A stretch of 64,000 nucleotides of DNA from Microbacterium sp. (GCF_026393345.1 NZ_JAPLAI010000042.1:33366-97365); one strand, 5' to 3'; shown: positions 43,137 through 53,176, counted from the first letter of the stretch. Translations and numbers: made by a program. Notes: a model not told the origin generated them from the letters alone.

Positions 43137-44242
43137 GATCCCTCCTGACTGCCGCGGCGATCTCTCTGGCCTTCACGCTCTTCCTCACCCCCGTGTTCCT
43201 CCGGCTGTTCCGCAGCTGGGGCTGGGGTCAGGTGATCCGCACGCCGGAGGATGTCCACAACCCCAGCCACGGGGCAAAACGCGGCACCCCCACCATGGGC
43301 GGCGTGATCTTCATCGCGGGCTCCCTCGTCGGCTACTTCATCGGCACCTACGCGGGCGGCAACCCGCCCACGATCTCGGGCCTGCTCGTCATCTGGATGA
43401 TGGTCGGCTTCGGTGCGGTGGGCTTCATCGATGACTTCATGAAGGTGCGCCGCCAGAACAGCCTCGGCCTCAGCGGCTGGCGGAAAGTCGCCGGCCAGAT
43501 CATCGTGGTCGTCATCTTCGGCATCGTCGCGCTGAACCTCCCCAACGCGGACGGGCAGACCCCCGCGAGCCCGTTCATCTCGCTGTTCCGCGACATCCCC
43601 GTGCTGTCGTTCATGGCGTTCGGCGCGATCGTCGGCTGGATCCTGTACCTCGTGTGGATCGCGTTCCTCGGCGTCGCCGCATCCAACTCGGTCAACGTGT
43701 CCGACGGTCTGGACGGCCTCGCCGGCGGGTCCGCGATCTTCGTCACCAGCGCCCTGGCGCTCATCGCGTTCTGGCAGTTCAAGCAGCCGTGCGACCTCGC
43801 CGCTCTCGAGCAGGGACTGCAGTCCGCCTGCTACCAGACCCGCGACCCGTTCGATCTCGCCATCATCGCGGCCTCCTTCATCGGGGCCCTCGTCGGGTTC
43901 CTGTGGTGGAACGCGCCGAAGGCGCAGGTGTTCATGGGCGACGTCGGGTCCATGGCGATCGGTGGCGTCATCGCCGCCCTCGCGATCCTCACCCGCACCG
44001 AGGTCCTGCTCGCCGTCATCGCCGGTGTCTACGTCATCGCATCCGGCTCGGTCATCCTGCAGCGGCTGTACTTCAAGATCACCCGAGGAAAGCGCCTGTT
44101 CCTCATGAGCCCGCTGCACCACCACCTGGAGATGCGCGGCTGGGCGGAGATCACGATCGTGGTCCGGATGTGGATCATCGCGGGCCTGCTCGCCCTCGCC
44201 GGTGTCGGTCTCTTCTACGTCGAATGGCTCGTGCGCTCATGA
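43133..44242 (+). CDS. mraY: Phospho-MurNAc-pentapeptide transferase
   Basis: A 369-residue polytopic membrane enzyme that transfers phospho-MurNAc-pentapeptide to undecaprenyl phosphate, making lipid I. About ten helices are visible. Conserved residues include HNPSHGAKRGTPTMGGVIF near the start, the catalytic IDDFMKV, SVNVSDGLDGLAGG, FMGDVGSMAIGG and the cytoplasmic HHHLEMRGW. The GTG start overlaps the murF stop (GTGA). The stop overlaps the murD ATG. Confidence 0.96.
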   Translation: MRSLLTAAAISLAFTLFLTPVFLRLFRSWGWGQVIRTPEDVHNPSHGAKRGTPTMGGVIFIAGSLVGYFIGTYAGGNPPTISGLLVIWMMVGFGAVGFIDDFMKVRRQNSLGLSGWRKVAGQIIVVVIFGIVALNLPNADGQTPASPFISLFRDIPVLSFMAFGAIVGWILYLVWIAFLGVAASNSVNVSDGLDGLAGGSAIFVTSALALIAFWQFKQPCDLAALEQGLQSACYQTRDPFDLAIIAASFIGALVGFLWWNAPKAQVFMGDVGSMAIGGVIAALAILTRTEVLLAVIAGVYVIASGSVILQRLYFKITRGKRLFLMSPLHHHLEMRGWAEITIVVRMWIIAGLLALAGVGLFYVEWLVRS

Positions 44243-45777
44243 CCCGGCTCGACCCGCTCACCAGCTGGCACGCCGACTGGAGGGGGCTCCGCGTCGCGGT
44301 GCTCGGCCTCGGGGTGACCGGGTTCTCGGTCGCCGACACGCTCGCCGAGCTCGGCGCGGACGTCCTCGTCGTGACCGAGCGGGCCGAGGAGGAGTACGCA
44401 CGGCTTCTCCCCGTCATCGGTGTGGCGCTGCACACCGGGCCACTCGATACGGTGCCCGCCGAACTCCGCGCACACGACCCCGAGGTCATCATCGCCTCGC
44501 CCGGCTTCGCGCCCACGCACCCGGTCATCGCCTGGGCGACGGAGGCGGGCGTGCCGCTGTGGGGCGACATCGAACTCGCCTGGCGCGTGCGCGACAAGGT
44601 GCTCCGCGCCGACGGCACCCCGGCGGACTGGATCCTCATCACCGGGACCAACGGCAAGACCACGACCACGCAGCTCACCGCGACCATGCTCCGCGAGGGC
44701 GGGCTGCGTGCCGCGCCCTGCGGCAACATCGGCGTGCCGGTGCTGGACGCCGTCCGCGACCCCGCCGGGTTCGACGCGCTCGTCGTCGAGGTCTCCAGCC
44801 ACCAGCTCTGGTACCTCGGGCTGACACAGCACGCAGATGCCCAGGTGTCCCCGCTCGCGAGCGTGTGCCTGAACCTCGCCGCCGATCACCTGGAATGGCA
44901 CGGCTCCTTCGAGGCGTACCGGGATGCGAAGGCGCTCGTCTACCGCAACACCCGCGTCGCCTGCGTCTACAACAAGGCCGATGACGCCACCCGGCGCATG
45001 GTCGAGGATGCCGATGTGGTCGAGGGTGCACGCGCCGTCGGCTTCGACCTCGGCGTCCCCGGGCCGAGCGATCTCGGCGTCATCGAGGGGATCCTCGTCG
45101 ACCGCGCGTTCCTCGAGGAGCGCCGCACGTCGGCGCTGGAGATCACCACGGTCGCCGAGCTCGCCGAGGCGGGCCTGTCGGCGCCGCACGTGGTCGCCAA
45201 CATCCTCGCCGCCTCCGCGCTCGCCCGCGCCGCCGGAGTCGAGCCCGCCGACATCAGGGCGGCGCTCCGCGCCTTCCGCCTCGACGCCCACCGCATCGAG
45301 ATCGTCGCAGTCGCGGACGGGATCACCTGGGTCGACGACTCGAAAGCCACCAACCCGCACGCCGCGGCATCCTCGCTGACCGCGTTCCCCGGCGCGATCT
45401 GGGTCGTCGGGGGGCTCCTGAAGGGCGTCGACATCTCCGAGCTCGTGGCGTCCCGCGGGCCGGGGGCGAAGGCGGTCGTCGTGATCGGCGTCGACCGCGA
45501 TCCCATCACGGCGGCGTTCGCGCGACACGCGCCGGACGTCCCGCTGTTCGAAGTGGATCACGCCGAGACTGAGGACGTCATGGCACGGGTCGTGGAGCTC
45601 GCCCTCGAGGTCGCGCGTGACGGAGACGTGGTCCTCCTCGCCCCCGCCGCCGCATCCTTCGATCAGTTCTCGTCCTACGCCGACCGCGGCCGGTCCTTCG
45701 CCCGAGCCGTGCAAGATCAGATCGGGAGGGACCACGGTGGCGAGTACGACACCGACCCGACCGGACCTCGGGCCTGA
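44239..45777 (+). CDS. murD: UDP-MurNAc-L-alanine-D-glutamate ligase
   Basis: A 512-residue Mur ligase that adds D-Glu to the stem peptide. It shows the N-terminal Rossmann segment VAVLGLGVTGFSVADTL, the ATP site ILITGTNGKTTTTQLT near residue 136, VVEVSSHQLW near 180, and the C-terminal WVDDSKATNPHAA. Chain length is a little above the ~450 norm. The ATG overlaps the mraY stop by four bases, and its own 3' end overlaps ftsW by 41 bases. Confidence 0.95.
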   Translation: MTRLDPLTSWHADWRGLRVAVLGLGVTGFSVADTLAELGADVLVVTERAEEEYARLLPVIGVALHTGPLDTVPAELRAHDPEVIIASPGFAPTHPVIAWATEAGVPLWGDIELAWRVRDKVLRADGTPADWILITGTNGKTTTTQLTATMLREGGLRAAPCGNIGVPVLDAVRDPAGFDALVVEVSSHQLWYLGLTQHADAQVSPLASVCLNLAADHLEWHGSFEAYRDAKALVYRNTRVACVYNKADDATRRMVEDADVVEGARAVGFDLGVPGPSDLGVIEGILVDRAFLEERRTSALEITTVAELAEAGLSAPHVVANILAASALARAAGVEPADIRAALRAFRLDAHRIEIVAVADGITWVDDSKATNPHAAASSLTAFPGAIWVVGGLLKGVDISELVASRGPGAKAVVVIGVDRDPITAAFARHAPDVPLFEVDHAETEDVMARVVELALEVARDGDVVLLAPAAASFDQFSSYADRGRSFARAVQDQIGRDHGGEYDTDPTGPRA

Positions 45778-46936
45778 CCCGCAGCGGCGGGGCCTCGCGG
45801 CCCGGGTCTCCCTCGGACGGGTCTTCGCGCCGGTACCGAGCGAGTTCCTGCTGATCGCCTCGACCGCGCTGCTGCTGACCGGGTTCGGACTGGTCATGAT
45901 CCTGTCGGCCACCTCGGCGACGTCCGAGCAGCCGTATGAAGCGGTCATCAAGCAGGGCGTGTTCGCCATGCTCGGCATCCCGCTGATGTTCCTCGCCTCG
46001 CGCCTGCCGGTGTCGTTCTGGAAGAAGGCGGCGTGGCCGGCTCTCATCGGCGCGACCCTGTTCCAGCTCCTCGTCTTCACCCCCCTCGGCGTCACGAACG
46101 ACGGAAACCGCAACTGGATCAACATCGCCGGCCTTCAGGCTCAGCCGGCCGAGTTCCTCAAGCTCAGCCTCGCGCTGTGGCTCGGCTTCATCCTGTACCG
46201 CAAGCGCACCCTGCTGGCGAACTGGCGGCACGTGTTCATCCCCGCCATCCCGATCGCCCTCGCCGTGATGGGCACCGTCATTGCCGGTAAGGACCTCGGT
46301 ACCGTCCTCATCCTCGTGCTCATCCTCTTCGGCGCCCTGTTCTTCTCGGGCGTGAAGCTGCGGATCTTCATCCTCCCGGTCGCGCTCGTCGGGTCGCTCG
46401 TGGCGTACTTCGCGATCGCGAGCCCAGACCGGATGCGGCGCTACCTCAGCTTCCTCAACGACGACTGCCTCTCCGACTACTACGGTGACTGCTATCAGCC
46501 GCTGCACGGTATCTGGGGCCTCGCCGGCGGCGGCGTCTTCGGTCTCGGTCTCGGCAACTCGAAGGAGAAGTACAGCTGGCTGCCCGCCGCGGCGAACGAC
46601 TACATCTTCGCCATCGTCGGTGAGGAGTTGGGCCTGGTCGGCTGCATCGTCGTGCTCATCCTCTTCGCGCTCTTCGCCGTTGGTGCGTTCCACGTCGTTC
46701 GCAAGACCGACGACACGTTCATCCGCATCACCGCCGGTGCGATCACGATCTGGATCGTCGGGCAGGCGCTGCTGAACGTGGGCGTCGTGCTGCGACTGCT
46801 CCCCGTGTTCGGTGTGCCACTGCCGTTCATGTCGCAGGGGGGTACGTCGCTCGTGTCCGTCCTCATCGCGTCGGGGGTGCTGCTGTCGTTCGCCCGTACG
46901 CTGCCCGCGCGGCGGCGGATCCCCGCCCGCGGTTAG
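45737..46936 (+). CDS. ftsW: Septal SEDS glycosyltransferase FtsW
   Basis: A 399-residue polytopic protein that polymerises lipid II at the septum together with FtsI. About ten helices are present. Conserved segments include GLVMILSATS in the first helix, GNRNWINIAGLQAQPAEFLKL with the putative catalytic region, AGKDLGTVLIL, GLGLGNSKEKYSWLPAAANDYIFAIVGEELG, and VFGVPLPFMSQGGTSL. GTG 45737 follows GGGAGGG inside murD; earlier in-frame starts would overlap murD more deeply. The TAG stop is the start of the murG -10 box. Confidence 0.94.
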   Translation: MASTTPTRPDLGPDPQRRGLAARVSLGRVFAPVPSEFLLIASTALLLTGFGLVMILSATSATSEQPYEAVIKQGVFAMLGIPLMFLASRLPVSFWKKAAWPALIGATLFQLLVFTPLGVTNDGNRNWINIAGLQAQPAEFLKLSLALWLGFILYRKRTLLANWRHVFIPAIPIALAVMGTVIAGKDLGTVLILVLILFGALFFSGVKLRIFILPVALVGSLVAYFAIASPDRMRRYLSFLNDDCLSDYYGDCYQPLHGIWGLAGGGVFGLGLGNSKEKYSWLPAAANDYIFAIVGEELGLVGCIVVLILFALFAVGAFHVVRKTDDTFIRITAGAITIWIVGQALLNVGVVLRLLPVFGVPLPFMSQGGTSLVSVLIASGVLLSFARTLPARRRIPARG

Positions 46937-46939
46937 GCT
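46934..46939 (+). promoter_or_regulatory. -10 box of murG formed on the ftsW stop codon
   Basis: TAGGCT, whose TAG is the ftsW stop, ends six bases before the murG ATG. It suggests an internal leaderless promoter in the cluster. Confidence 0.5.
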
Positions 46940-46945
46940 CGACGG

Positions 46946-48022
46946 ATGACCACGTACCTGCTGGCCGGAGGCGGGACCGCCGGCCACGTCAACCCGCTGC
47001 TCGCCGTCGCGGACGCCCTCCGCACCCGTGAGTCCGACGCGCAGGTGCTCGTCCTCGGCACCCGTGAGGGGCTGGAGGCGCGTCTCGTGCCCGAGCGGGG
47101 CTACGAGCTGCTTTTCGTCGACAAGGTTCCTTTCCCGCGGCGCCCGAACCGGGCAGCGCTCGCGTTCCCCGGTGCGTTCCGCCGTGCCGTGGCGCAGGTC
47201 CGCATGCACATCCGCGATCGCGGCGTCGATGTCGTCGTGGGCTTCGGCGGCTACGCATCCGCTCCCGCCTACGTCGCCGCCCGCCGCGAGGGGGTGCCCG
47301 TGGTCGTCCACGAGGCGAACGCGAAACCGGGCCTCGCCAACGTGCTGGGTGCCCGTCGCGCCGCGGCCGTGGGTGTCGCGTTCGCTGGCACGCCGCTGAA
47401 GCGCGGACAGGTCGTGGGGATGCCGCTCCGACGCGAGATCGTCGACCTCGACCGCGCGTCCCTGCGGCCGGAGGCGGCCGCGCACTACGGTCTCGATGCC
47501 GACCTGCCGACGCTGCTGGTCTTCGGCGGCTCGCTCGGCGCGCAGCGGCTCAACGAGGCATTCGCGGGCGCTGCCGGCGATGTGCTGGCTGCCGGGTACC
47601 AGCTCGTCCACCTCACCGGCGCCCGCTGGGAGGGCACCGACCCCGAACTCCCCGGCTACGTGGTGCGACCCTACGAGGACCGGATGGACCTCGCCTTCGC
47701 CCTCGCCGACGTCATCGTGTCGCGCTCCGGCGCCGCCACCGTGTCGGAGATCAGTGCCCTCGGCATCCCCGCCGTGTACGTGCCCTACGCGGTGGGCAAC
47801 GGCGAGCAGGCACTCAACGCGCGCTCGGCCGTGCAGGCCGGAGCCGCCGTCGTCATCCCGGACGCCGAGTTCACCGCCGAGTGCGTGCGTGAACAGGTGC
47901 TCCCGCTCCTCGTGGATGCGGCCGCGCTCGACCGGATGCGGCGAGCCGCCGCATCCGTCGGGTCCCGCACCGGGGCCGACGCCGTGGTCGCGCTGATCGA
48001 CGGCGCGCTCGCCGCTCGCTGA
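46946..48022 (+). CDS. murG: Lipid II-forming GlcNAc transferase MurG
   Basis: A 358-residue GT-B glycosyltransferase on the inner face of the membrane that adds GlcNAc to lipid I. It shows the N-terminal GGGTAGHVNPLLAVADAL, VGFGGYASAPAYVAA, HEANAKPGLAN, LVFGGSLGAQRLNEAF, and the UDP-GlcNAc site VSRSGAATVSEISALG and PYAVGNGEQALNA. Length is normal. A 193-base gap with a dyad element follows, the largest gap between genes in the cluster. Confidence 0.95.
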   Translation: MTTYLLAGGGTAGHVNPLLAVADALRTRESDAQVLVLGTREGLEARLVPERGYELLFVDKVPFPRRPNRAALAFPGAFRRAVAQVRMHIRDRGVDVVVGFGGYASAPAYVAARREGVPVVVHEANAKPGLANVLGARRAAAVGVAFAGTPLKRGQVVGMPLRREIVDLDRASLRPEAAAHYGLDADLPTLLVFGGSLGAQRLNEAFAGAAGDVLAAGYQLVHLTGARWEGTDPELPGYVVRPYEDRMDLAFALADVIVSRSGAATVSEISALGIPAVYVPYAVGNGEQALNARSAVQAGAAVVIPDAEFTAECVREQVLPLLVDAAALDRMRRAAASVGSRTGADAVVALIDGALAAR

Positions 48023-48058
48023 CCGCGTCCCGGCGAAGGCCCCCTCACGTGCGTGTGC

Positions 48059-48127
48059 CGAGACCATATCTGCCCCGCGAGACCACACTCGATCGGATGT
48101 GGTCTCGCTGAACGGATGTGGTTTCGC
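48059..48127. repeat. Nested dyad element between murG and murC
   Basis: The inner arms GCGAGACCACA (48077-48087) and TGTGGTCTCGC (48098-48108) are perfect over 11 bases with a ten-base loop. Diverged copies of the same arms flank them (CGAGACCATA at 48059 and TGTGGTTTCGC ending at 48127), giving a two-plus-two arrangement. The arms share the CGAGAC...GTCTCG ends of the 57-bp hairpins at 31444 and 32550. Confidence 0.75.
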
Positions 48128-48200
48128 AGGGCCGCGTCCGGCGGCGCCCGCCTTGGTCGAGCACTCGGCGTGGATGGGCGGGGGAGCGACCGCGCGAACC

Positions 48201-48206
48201 TAGACT
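48201..48206 (+). promoter_or_regulatory. -10 box of murC
   Basis: TAGACT lies nine bases before the murC ATG, giving at most a three-base leader. It lies after the dyad element, so murC-ftsQ can be transcribed separately from murG. Confidence 0.45.
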
Positions 48207-48215
48207 TGACGGGAC

Positions 48216-49622
48216 ATGATCAGACCCGACCTGACCCTCCCCATTCCCGACTCCATCGAGGCCGCGCACTTCATCGGCATCGGTGGTTCCGGCATGTCGG
48301 GCCTCGCGCGCATGTTCCTCGACCGGGGCATCCGGGTGTCAGGCTCCGACCGTGCCGACAGCGACGCGCTGCGGGCCCTCGCCGCGGCCGGTGCCACGGT
48401 GCACGTGGGGCACGACGCCGCGCACCTGGGGGATGCCGACACCGTCGTGCACACCGGGGCCATCTGGCCGGAGAACCCCGAGTTCGTCACCGCCAAGGCT
48501 CAGGGGCTGCACGTCATCCACCGGTCGCAGGCGCTGCACTGGCTGACCAGCGGCCGCCGGCTGGTGTCCGTCGCCGGTGCGCACGGCAAGACCACCTCCA
48601 CCGGCATGATCGTCACCGCCCTCCGGAACCTCGGCGCCGACCCGAGCTTCGTCAACGGCGGTGTCGTCACCGACCTCGGCGTTTCCAGCGGTACGGGGAT
48701 CGACGACCTTTTCGTCATCGAGGCGGACGAGTCCGACGGCACCTTCGAGCTGTACGACACCGCCGTGGCCCTCGTCACCAACGTCGACCCGGACCACCTC
48801 GACCACTGGGGTTCACGCGACGCCTTCTTCGACGGGTTCGTGCGCTTCGCGGATGCCGCGTCCGAGGCGGTGGTCATCTCCGCCGATGACGCCGGCGCCC
48901 GCCGCGTGCGCGACGCGCTGACGCATGGGAACGTCGTGACCTTCGGGGAGGCCGCCGACGCCGACGTCCGCGTCACCGAGATCGACACCGACGGCCCCGT
49001 CGCCTTCACCGTCACCGCCGGCGGCGAATCCGCCCGTGCCCGGCTCGCGGTGCCGGGCGCGCACAACGCCGTCAACGCCGCCGGCGCGATCGCGGTCCTC
49101 CGCTCGCTCGGTCACCCCCTCGCTGCCGCCGCCGAGGCGGTCTCGGGGTTCGCCGGCACGGTGCGCCGCTTCGAGCTGCACGGCGTCGAGCGCGGTGTGA
49201 GCGTCTACGACGACTATGCGCATCACCCCACCGAGGTCGAGGCCGCGCTGACGGCGGCACGCACCGTGATCGGCGACGGACGCCTGATCGCCGTGCACCA
49301 GCCCCACACCTACTCACGGACGCAGCTGATGTCGCCCGAGTTCGCCGAGGTGCTCGAGCGCCTGGCCGACCACACCGTCGTGCTCGACGTCTACGGCGCG
49401 CGGGAGGACCCGATCCCCGGGGTCACCGGCGCCCTCGTCAGCGATGCGTTCACCGACCAGGACCGCGTGCGTTTCGTGCCCGATTGGCAACAGGCCGCCG
49501 ATTACACCGCCGAGGTCGCCCGCCCCGGCGACTTCGTCGTGACCCTCGGCTGCGGCGACGTCTACCGGATCATCCCGCAGGTCCTCGCCGCGCTCGCGCA
49601 CACGACACCGGCGGACCACTGA
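48216..49622 (+). CDS. murC: UDP-MurNAc-L-alanine ligase
   Basis: A 468-residue Mur ligase adding the first amino acid of the stem peptide to UDP-MurNAc; in organisms with type B peptidoglycan this may be glycine or serine instead of alanine. It shows the N-terminal [16 protein letters not shown], the ATP site [14 protein letters not shown] near residue 113, EADESDGTF, and the C-terminal [12 protein letters not shown] and [10 protein letters not shown] that are typical of MurC. It begins 193 bases after murG. ftsQ follows after four bases. Confidence 0.95.
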   Translation: MIRPDLTLPIPDSIEAAHFIGIGGSGMSGLARMFLDRGIRVSGSDRADSDALRALAAAGATVHVGHDAAHLGDADTVVHTGAIWPENPEFVTAKAQGLHVIHRSQALHWLTSGRRLVSVAGAHGKTTSTGMIVTALRNLGADPSFVNGGVVTDLGVSSGTGIDDLFVIEADESDGTFELYDTAVALVTNVDPDHLDHWGSRDAFFDGFVRFADAASEAVVISADDAGARRVRDALTHGNVVTFGEAADADVRVTEIDTDGPVAFTVTAGGESARARLAVPGAHNAVNAAGAIAVLRSLGHPLAAAAEAVSGFAGTVRRFELHGVERGVSVYDDYAHHPTEVEAALTAARTVIGDGRLIAVHQPHTYSRTQLMSPEFAEVLERLADHTVVLDVYGAREDPIPGVTGALVSDAFTDQDRVRFVPDWQQAADYTAEVARPGDFVVTLGCGDVYRIIPQVLAALAHTTPADH

Positions 49623-49626
49623 CGCC

Positions 49627-50631
49627 ATGCGCCGACCGACGCCCCTCCCGCCTCCCCCCGGGGGGCAGCGCGACACGTCGCCGCGTCCGCTCATCCCCGA
49701 CGTGGCGGACTCACCCGGCACCGGCACGGCCCCGGATGCGGGGGAGCAGGCATCCGGCGCCCTCGATGCGACGGCGCCCCTCGCCCCGCTGATCCCGCTC
49801 ACCGCGTCGGAGGGCAGCGGCGCGTACTCGCGCGTGCCCGACGGCGCCCCCACAGAGCCCGCCTCCACCGACGGCGCTCAGGTGCGCCTGCGCGACCTGT
49901 GGCGAGCGGGCCGCGCCCGCCGCCGAGCGCTCCGTGCCGAGGTGCGCCGATTCACGGTGCGGCAGCGGCATCGCCGCCTGGCATGGCTGGGCGCGGGGAT
50001 CGGCCTCGTCCTTCTCGTGGCGGGAACGGTCGGGGTCGCCTACAGTCCGCTGTTCGCACTGCAGCACATCGAGGTGGTCGGTACGTCACAGCTCCCCGCC
50101 GAGACGGTGGCCGAGGCCCTCTCCGGGCAGCTCGGCACGCCCCTCGCCGCCGTCGACGAATCCGCGGTGAAGGCCGCGCTCATCGCCTTCCCGCTCGTCG
50201 AGTCGTACACGCACGAGGCATCGCCGCCGCACGACCTGGTCGTGCGCATCGTGGAGCGCACCCCGGTGGGCTATGTCACCTCCGCCGCCGGGTACACGCT
50301 CGTCGACGCTGCCGGCGTCGCGCTCGCCACGACCCAGGACCCGCCGGGCGGCTACCCGGGCCTCGACGTCGCCGGCGGACTCGGCTCGGATGCCTTCGCC
50401 GCGGCCGGGCAGGTTATGCGCGCCCTCCCCGATAGCCTCCGTACGCAGGTGACCGCGGTCTCGGCGTCCTCGCCGAACGATGTCCGGCTGACCCTTGCGG
50501 GGTCCGAGGTGGTGTGGGGGAGCGCGGAGCAGTCCGCGATGAAGGCCCTCGCGCTGCAGCAGATCATGGCCGGACGGCCAGGTGCGAGCGCCTACGACGT
50601 GTCCTCGCCGAGCGTCGTCGTGGTGCGCTGA
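49627..50631 (+). CDS. ftsQ: Cell division protein FtsQ
   Basis: A 334-residue single-pass membrane protein of the divisome that helps recruit the FtsL/FtsB-FtsW-FtsI module. The first ~115 residues are a Pro/Asp-rich and then Arg-rich cytoplasmic tail, longer than in model species. One helix at about 120-140 is followed by the POTRA domain (LQHIEVVGTSQLPAETVAEAL) and the FtsQ beta domain (ERTPVGYV, LVDAAGVAL). It is the last gene before ftsZ. Confidence 0.9.
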   Translation: MRRPTPLPPPPGGQRDTSPRPLIPDVADSPGTGTAPDAGEQASGALDATAPLAPLIPLTASEGSGAYSRVPDGAPTEPASTDGAQVRLRDLWRAGRARRRALRAEVRRFTVRQRHRRLAWLGAGIGLVLLVAGTVGVAYSPLFALQHIEVVGTSQLPAETVAEALSGQLGTPLAAVDESAVKAALIAFPLVESYTHEASPPHDLVVRIVERTPVGYVTSAAGYTLVDAAGVALATTQDPPGGYPGLDVAGGLGSDAFAAAGQVMRALPDSLRTQVTAVSASSPNDVRLTLAGSEVVWGSAEQSAMKALALQQIMAGRPGASAYDVSSPSVVVVR

Positions 50632-50722
50632 GAAAACGCATCCGACGACACGCCGCCCGCATCCCCGGGTCGCGTCGCACGCCGCCTATTTTCAATCAAG
50701 GAATTGCATACCGGGCAACACT

Positions 50723-50745
50723 TTAACCTTCCACTTAAGGGTGAA
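50723..50745. promoter_or_regulatory. Imperfect dyad upstream of ftsZ, candidate FtsR operator
   Basis: The 161-base gap before ftsZ is unusually A+T-rich. It contains TTAACCTT and AGGGTGAA around a seven-base centre, which match as TTnACCnT and AnGGTnAA in dyad. MerR-type regulators bind such sites, and ftsR lies in this window. No firm -35/-10 pair could be set; a TTGCAT lies at 50704-50709. Confidence 0.35.
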
Positions 50746-50792
50746 TGTTGAGACCGGGTGATGAAGCGGTTCGGGACGAGATGGAGGCCGGC

Positions 50793-51944
50793 ATGAGCCA
50801 GAACCAGAACTACCTCGCGGTGATCAAGGTCGTCGGCGTGGGCGGTGGCGGCGTCAACGCCGTCAACCGCATGATCGAGCTGGGCCTGCGGGGTGTGGAG
50901 TTCATCGCGGTGAACACTGACGCCCAGGCCCTCTTGATGAGCGACGCCGATGTCAAACTCGACGTCGGTCGGGAGCTGACCCGCGGGCTCGGCGCCGGCG
51001 CCGACCCCGAGGTCGGGCGCCGCGCGGCCGAGGACCACGCGGAGGAGATCGAAGAGGCGCTGGCCGGGGCCGACATGGTCTTCGTCACCGCCGGTGAGGG
51101 CGGTGGCACCGGCACCGGTGGCGCCCCCGTGGTCGCCCGCATCGCGAAGTCGATCGGCGCGCTCACCATCGGTGTGGTCACCAAGCCCTTCTCCTTCGAG
51201 GGTCGCCGCCGTCAGAGTCAGGCCGAGGCGGGCGTCGTCAAGCTCAAGGAAGAGGTCGACACCCTCATCGTCGTGCCGAACGACCGGCTGCTGGAGATCA
51301 GCGACCGCGGCATCTCGATGATCGAGGCGTTCGCCACGGCCGACCAGGTGCTCCTCGCCGGTGTGCAGGGCATCACCGACCTCATCACCACCCCCGGACT
51401 CATCAACCTCGACTTCGCCGACGTGAAGTCGGTCATGCAGGGTGCGGGGTCGGCGCTCATGGGCATCGGTTCCGCCCGCGGCGCCGACCGTGCCATCAAG
51501 GCCGCCGAGCTCGCGGTCGAGTCGCCGCTGCTGGAAGCATCGATCGAGGGCGCGCACGGCGTGCTGCTGTCGATCCAGGGCGGATCGAACCTCGGCATCT
51601 TCGAGATCAACGACGCCGCGCAGCTGGTGAAGGAGGCCGCCCACCCGGAGGCCAACATCATCTTCGGTACCGTCATCGACGACACTCTCGGCGACGAGGT
51701 GCGGGTGACCGTCATCGCGGCCGGATTCGACAGCGGCGAGCCCTCCCCGCGCATCGAGCCGGTGCTGGCGTCCCGTCCCGTCGTGCCGCCGCTGGCAGCG
51801 CCCGTCGAGACCACCGAGACGGCCGCGGAGCCGGTCGCCGAGGCGAAGCCCCAGGTGCCCGTGCCCGCCGGCATCTCCGAACCGGCGTCGTATGACTCCG
51901 CGTTCGGCGACGACGACCTGGACATCCCCGACTTCCTGAAGTGA
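50793..51944 (+). CDS. ftsZ: Cell division GTPase FtsZ
   Basis: A 383-residue tubulin homologue that forms the Z ring. It shows [13 protein letters not shown] near residues 15-27, the tubulin signature [12 protein letters not shown] at 101-112, NDRLLEISD, the T7 loop [11 protein letters not shown], and the conserved C-terminal tail [10 protein letters not shown] that binds SepF and other partners. ATG 50793 follows GGAGG; an in-frame upstream ATG at 50745 would add 16 unconserved residues. It follows its own promoter region after ftsQ. Confidence 0.97.
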   Translation: MSQNQNYLAVIKVVGVGGGGVNAVNRMIELGLRGVEFIAVNTDAQALLMSDADVKLDVGRELTRGLGAGADPEVGRRAAEDHAEEIEEALAGADMVFVTAGEGGGTGTGGAPVVARIAKSIGALTIGVVTKPFSFEGRRRQSQAEAGVVKLKEEVDTLIVVPNDRLLEISDRGISMIEAFATADQVLLAGVQGITDLITTPGLINLDFADVKSVMQGAGSALMGIGSARGADRAIKAAELAVESPLLEASIEGAHGVLLSIQGGSNLGIFEINDAAQLVKEAAHPEANIIFGTVIDDTLGDEVRVTVIAAGFDSGEPSPRIEPVLASRPVVPPLAAPVETTETAAEPVAEAKPQVPVPAGISEPASYDSAFGDDDLDIPDFLK

Positions 51945-51972
51945 GCCCGTTCCACCCCCGGAAAGCGTCTTC

Positions 51973-52674
51973 GTGACCGACGAGTTGGCGGCCCGCCTGG
52001 CCGACATCGACGCCCGCATCGCCCTGGCGGCGCGGGCGTCGCGTCGCGACCGCGCGGAGATCACCCGGATCGTGGTGACCAAGTTCCACCCGGCGAGTCT
52101 CGTTGAGCACCTCGCGGCGCTCGGCGTGACCGACGTGGGGGAGAACCGGCAGCAGGAATTGTCGGCGAAGGTGGACGAGCTCCGCGAGATCCCCGCGCTC
52201 CGCTGGCATTTCATCGGTCAGGCGCAGACCAACAAGGCCCGCGCGGTGCGGCAGGCCGCATCCGTCGTCCATTCGGTAGACCGTGCGCGGCTGGCGGACG
52301 CGTTCGAGCGTGCCGGGCTCGACGGCGCTGGCCCGCTGACGCCGCTCGAGGTGCTGATCCAGGTGAACCTCACGGATGATCCCGGGCGCGGTGGCGCGGC
52401 GCCCGACGAGATCGAACGCCTAGCCGAGCACATCATCGGCGGATGCGGCACGCTGCGCCTGCGGGGACTCATGGCGGTTGCGCCGCTCGACGAGGACCCG
52501 GCGCCGGCGTTCGCCCGACTGCACGAGTACGCCGCGCGTCTTCGCACCGTGGCGCCCGACGCCACCTGGATCTCCGCCGGCATGACCGGCGACTTCGCCG
52601 AAGCCATCGCGGCCGGCGCGACACACCTGCGGATCGGGTCGGCAATCACCGGTCCCAGACCCCAGCACGGATAG
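51973..52674 (+). CDS. YggS-type pyridoxal phosphate homeostasis protein
   Basis: A 233-residue PLP-binding protein of the YggS/PROSC family, which buffers pyridoxal phosphate and has no known catalytic reaction. The cofactor lysine is in [14 protein letters not shown] near residue 37, followed by [24 protein letters not shown] and the C-terminal [25 protein letters not shown]. It is conserved between ftsZ and sepF in actinobacteria. The pgeF-type gene often found before it is missing. The TAG stop starts a TAGCCT box for sepF. Confidence 0.9.
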   Translation: MTDELAARLADIDARIALAARASRRDRAEITRIVVTKFHPASLVEHLAALGVTDVGENRQQELSAKVDELREIPALRWHFIGQAQTNKARAVRQAASVVHSVDRARLADAFERAGLDGAGPLTPLEVLIQVNLTDDPGRGGAAPDEIERLAEHIIGGCGTLRLRGLMAVAPLDEDPAPAFARLHEYAARLRTVAPDATWISAGMTGDFAEAIAAGATHLRIGSAITGPRPQHG

Positions 52675-52705
52675 CCTCTCAACAGACGAGCAAACGGAGG
52701 ATGCG

Positions 52706-53170
52706 ATGTCGAACCCCCTGAAGAAGACCATGGTCTACCTTGGCCTCGCCGACGAGGAGGAGACCTACGAGGAGCAGCCCGCGCCCGCGCGTGCCACCCG
52801 GAAGAGCGAGCAGCTCGAGAAGCCGGCCGCTCCCGTCACGCCTCTCCACCGTCCGGCCGTGGTGCGTCAGCCCACCGTCGGCACTGTCAGCGAGATCCTC
52901 ACGGTGCACCCGAAGCAGTACCGCGACGCCCAGGTGATCGCGGAGAACTTCCGCGAGGGCATCCCGGTGATCATCAACCTCTCGCAGATGAGCGACGCCG
53001 ACGCGCGCCGCCTGATCGACTTCGCGAGCGGCCTGTCGCTGGGTCTGTACGGACGTATCGAGCGCGTCACCAGCAAGGTGTTCCTGCTCTCGCCCGAGAA
53101 CGTCGCCGTGTCCGGCGATGGCGCCGTCGCCCAGGCGGACCCGGAAGCCGCGGGCTTCCCGCAGCAGTAG
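52706..53170 (+). CDS. sepF: Cell division protein SepF
   Basis: A 154-residue FtsZ partner that anchors the Z ring to the membrane in bacteria without FtsA. The N-terminal amphipathic segment ([15 protein letters not shown]) binds the membrane. A disordered linker follows, and then the SepF core at about residues 65-145 ([52 protein letters not shown]). It has ACGGAGG before the start and a TAGCCT -10 box at 52672-52677 on the yggS stop. Confidence 0.95.
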   Translation: MSNPLKKTMVYLGLADEEETYEEQPAPARATRKSEQLEKPAAPVTPLHRPAVVRQPTVGTVSEILTVHPKQYRDAQVIAENFREGIPVIINLSQMSDADARRLIDFASGLSLGLYGRIERVTSKVFLLSPENVAVSGDGAVAQADPEAAGFPQQ

Positions 53171-53176
53171 TCCGCC

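Noticed and set aside
45578..48088. 836-codon antisense frame opposite ftsW and murG
   Set aside because: Shadow of essential, clearly identified genes; no promoter or ribosome site.
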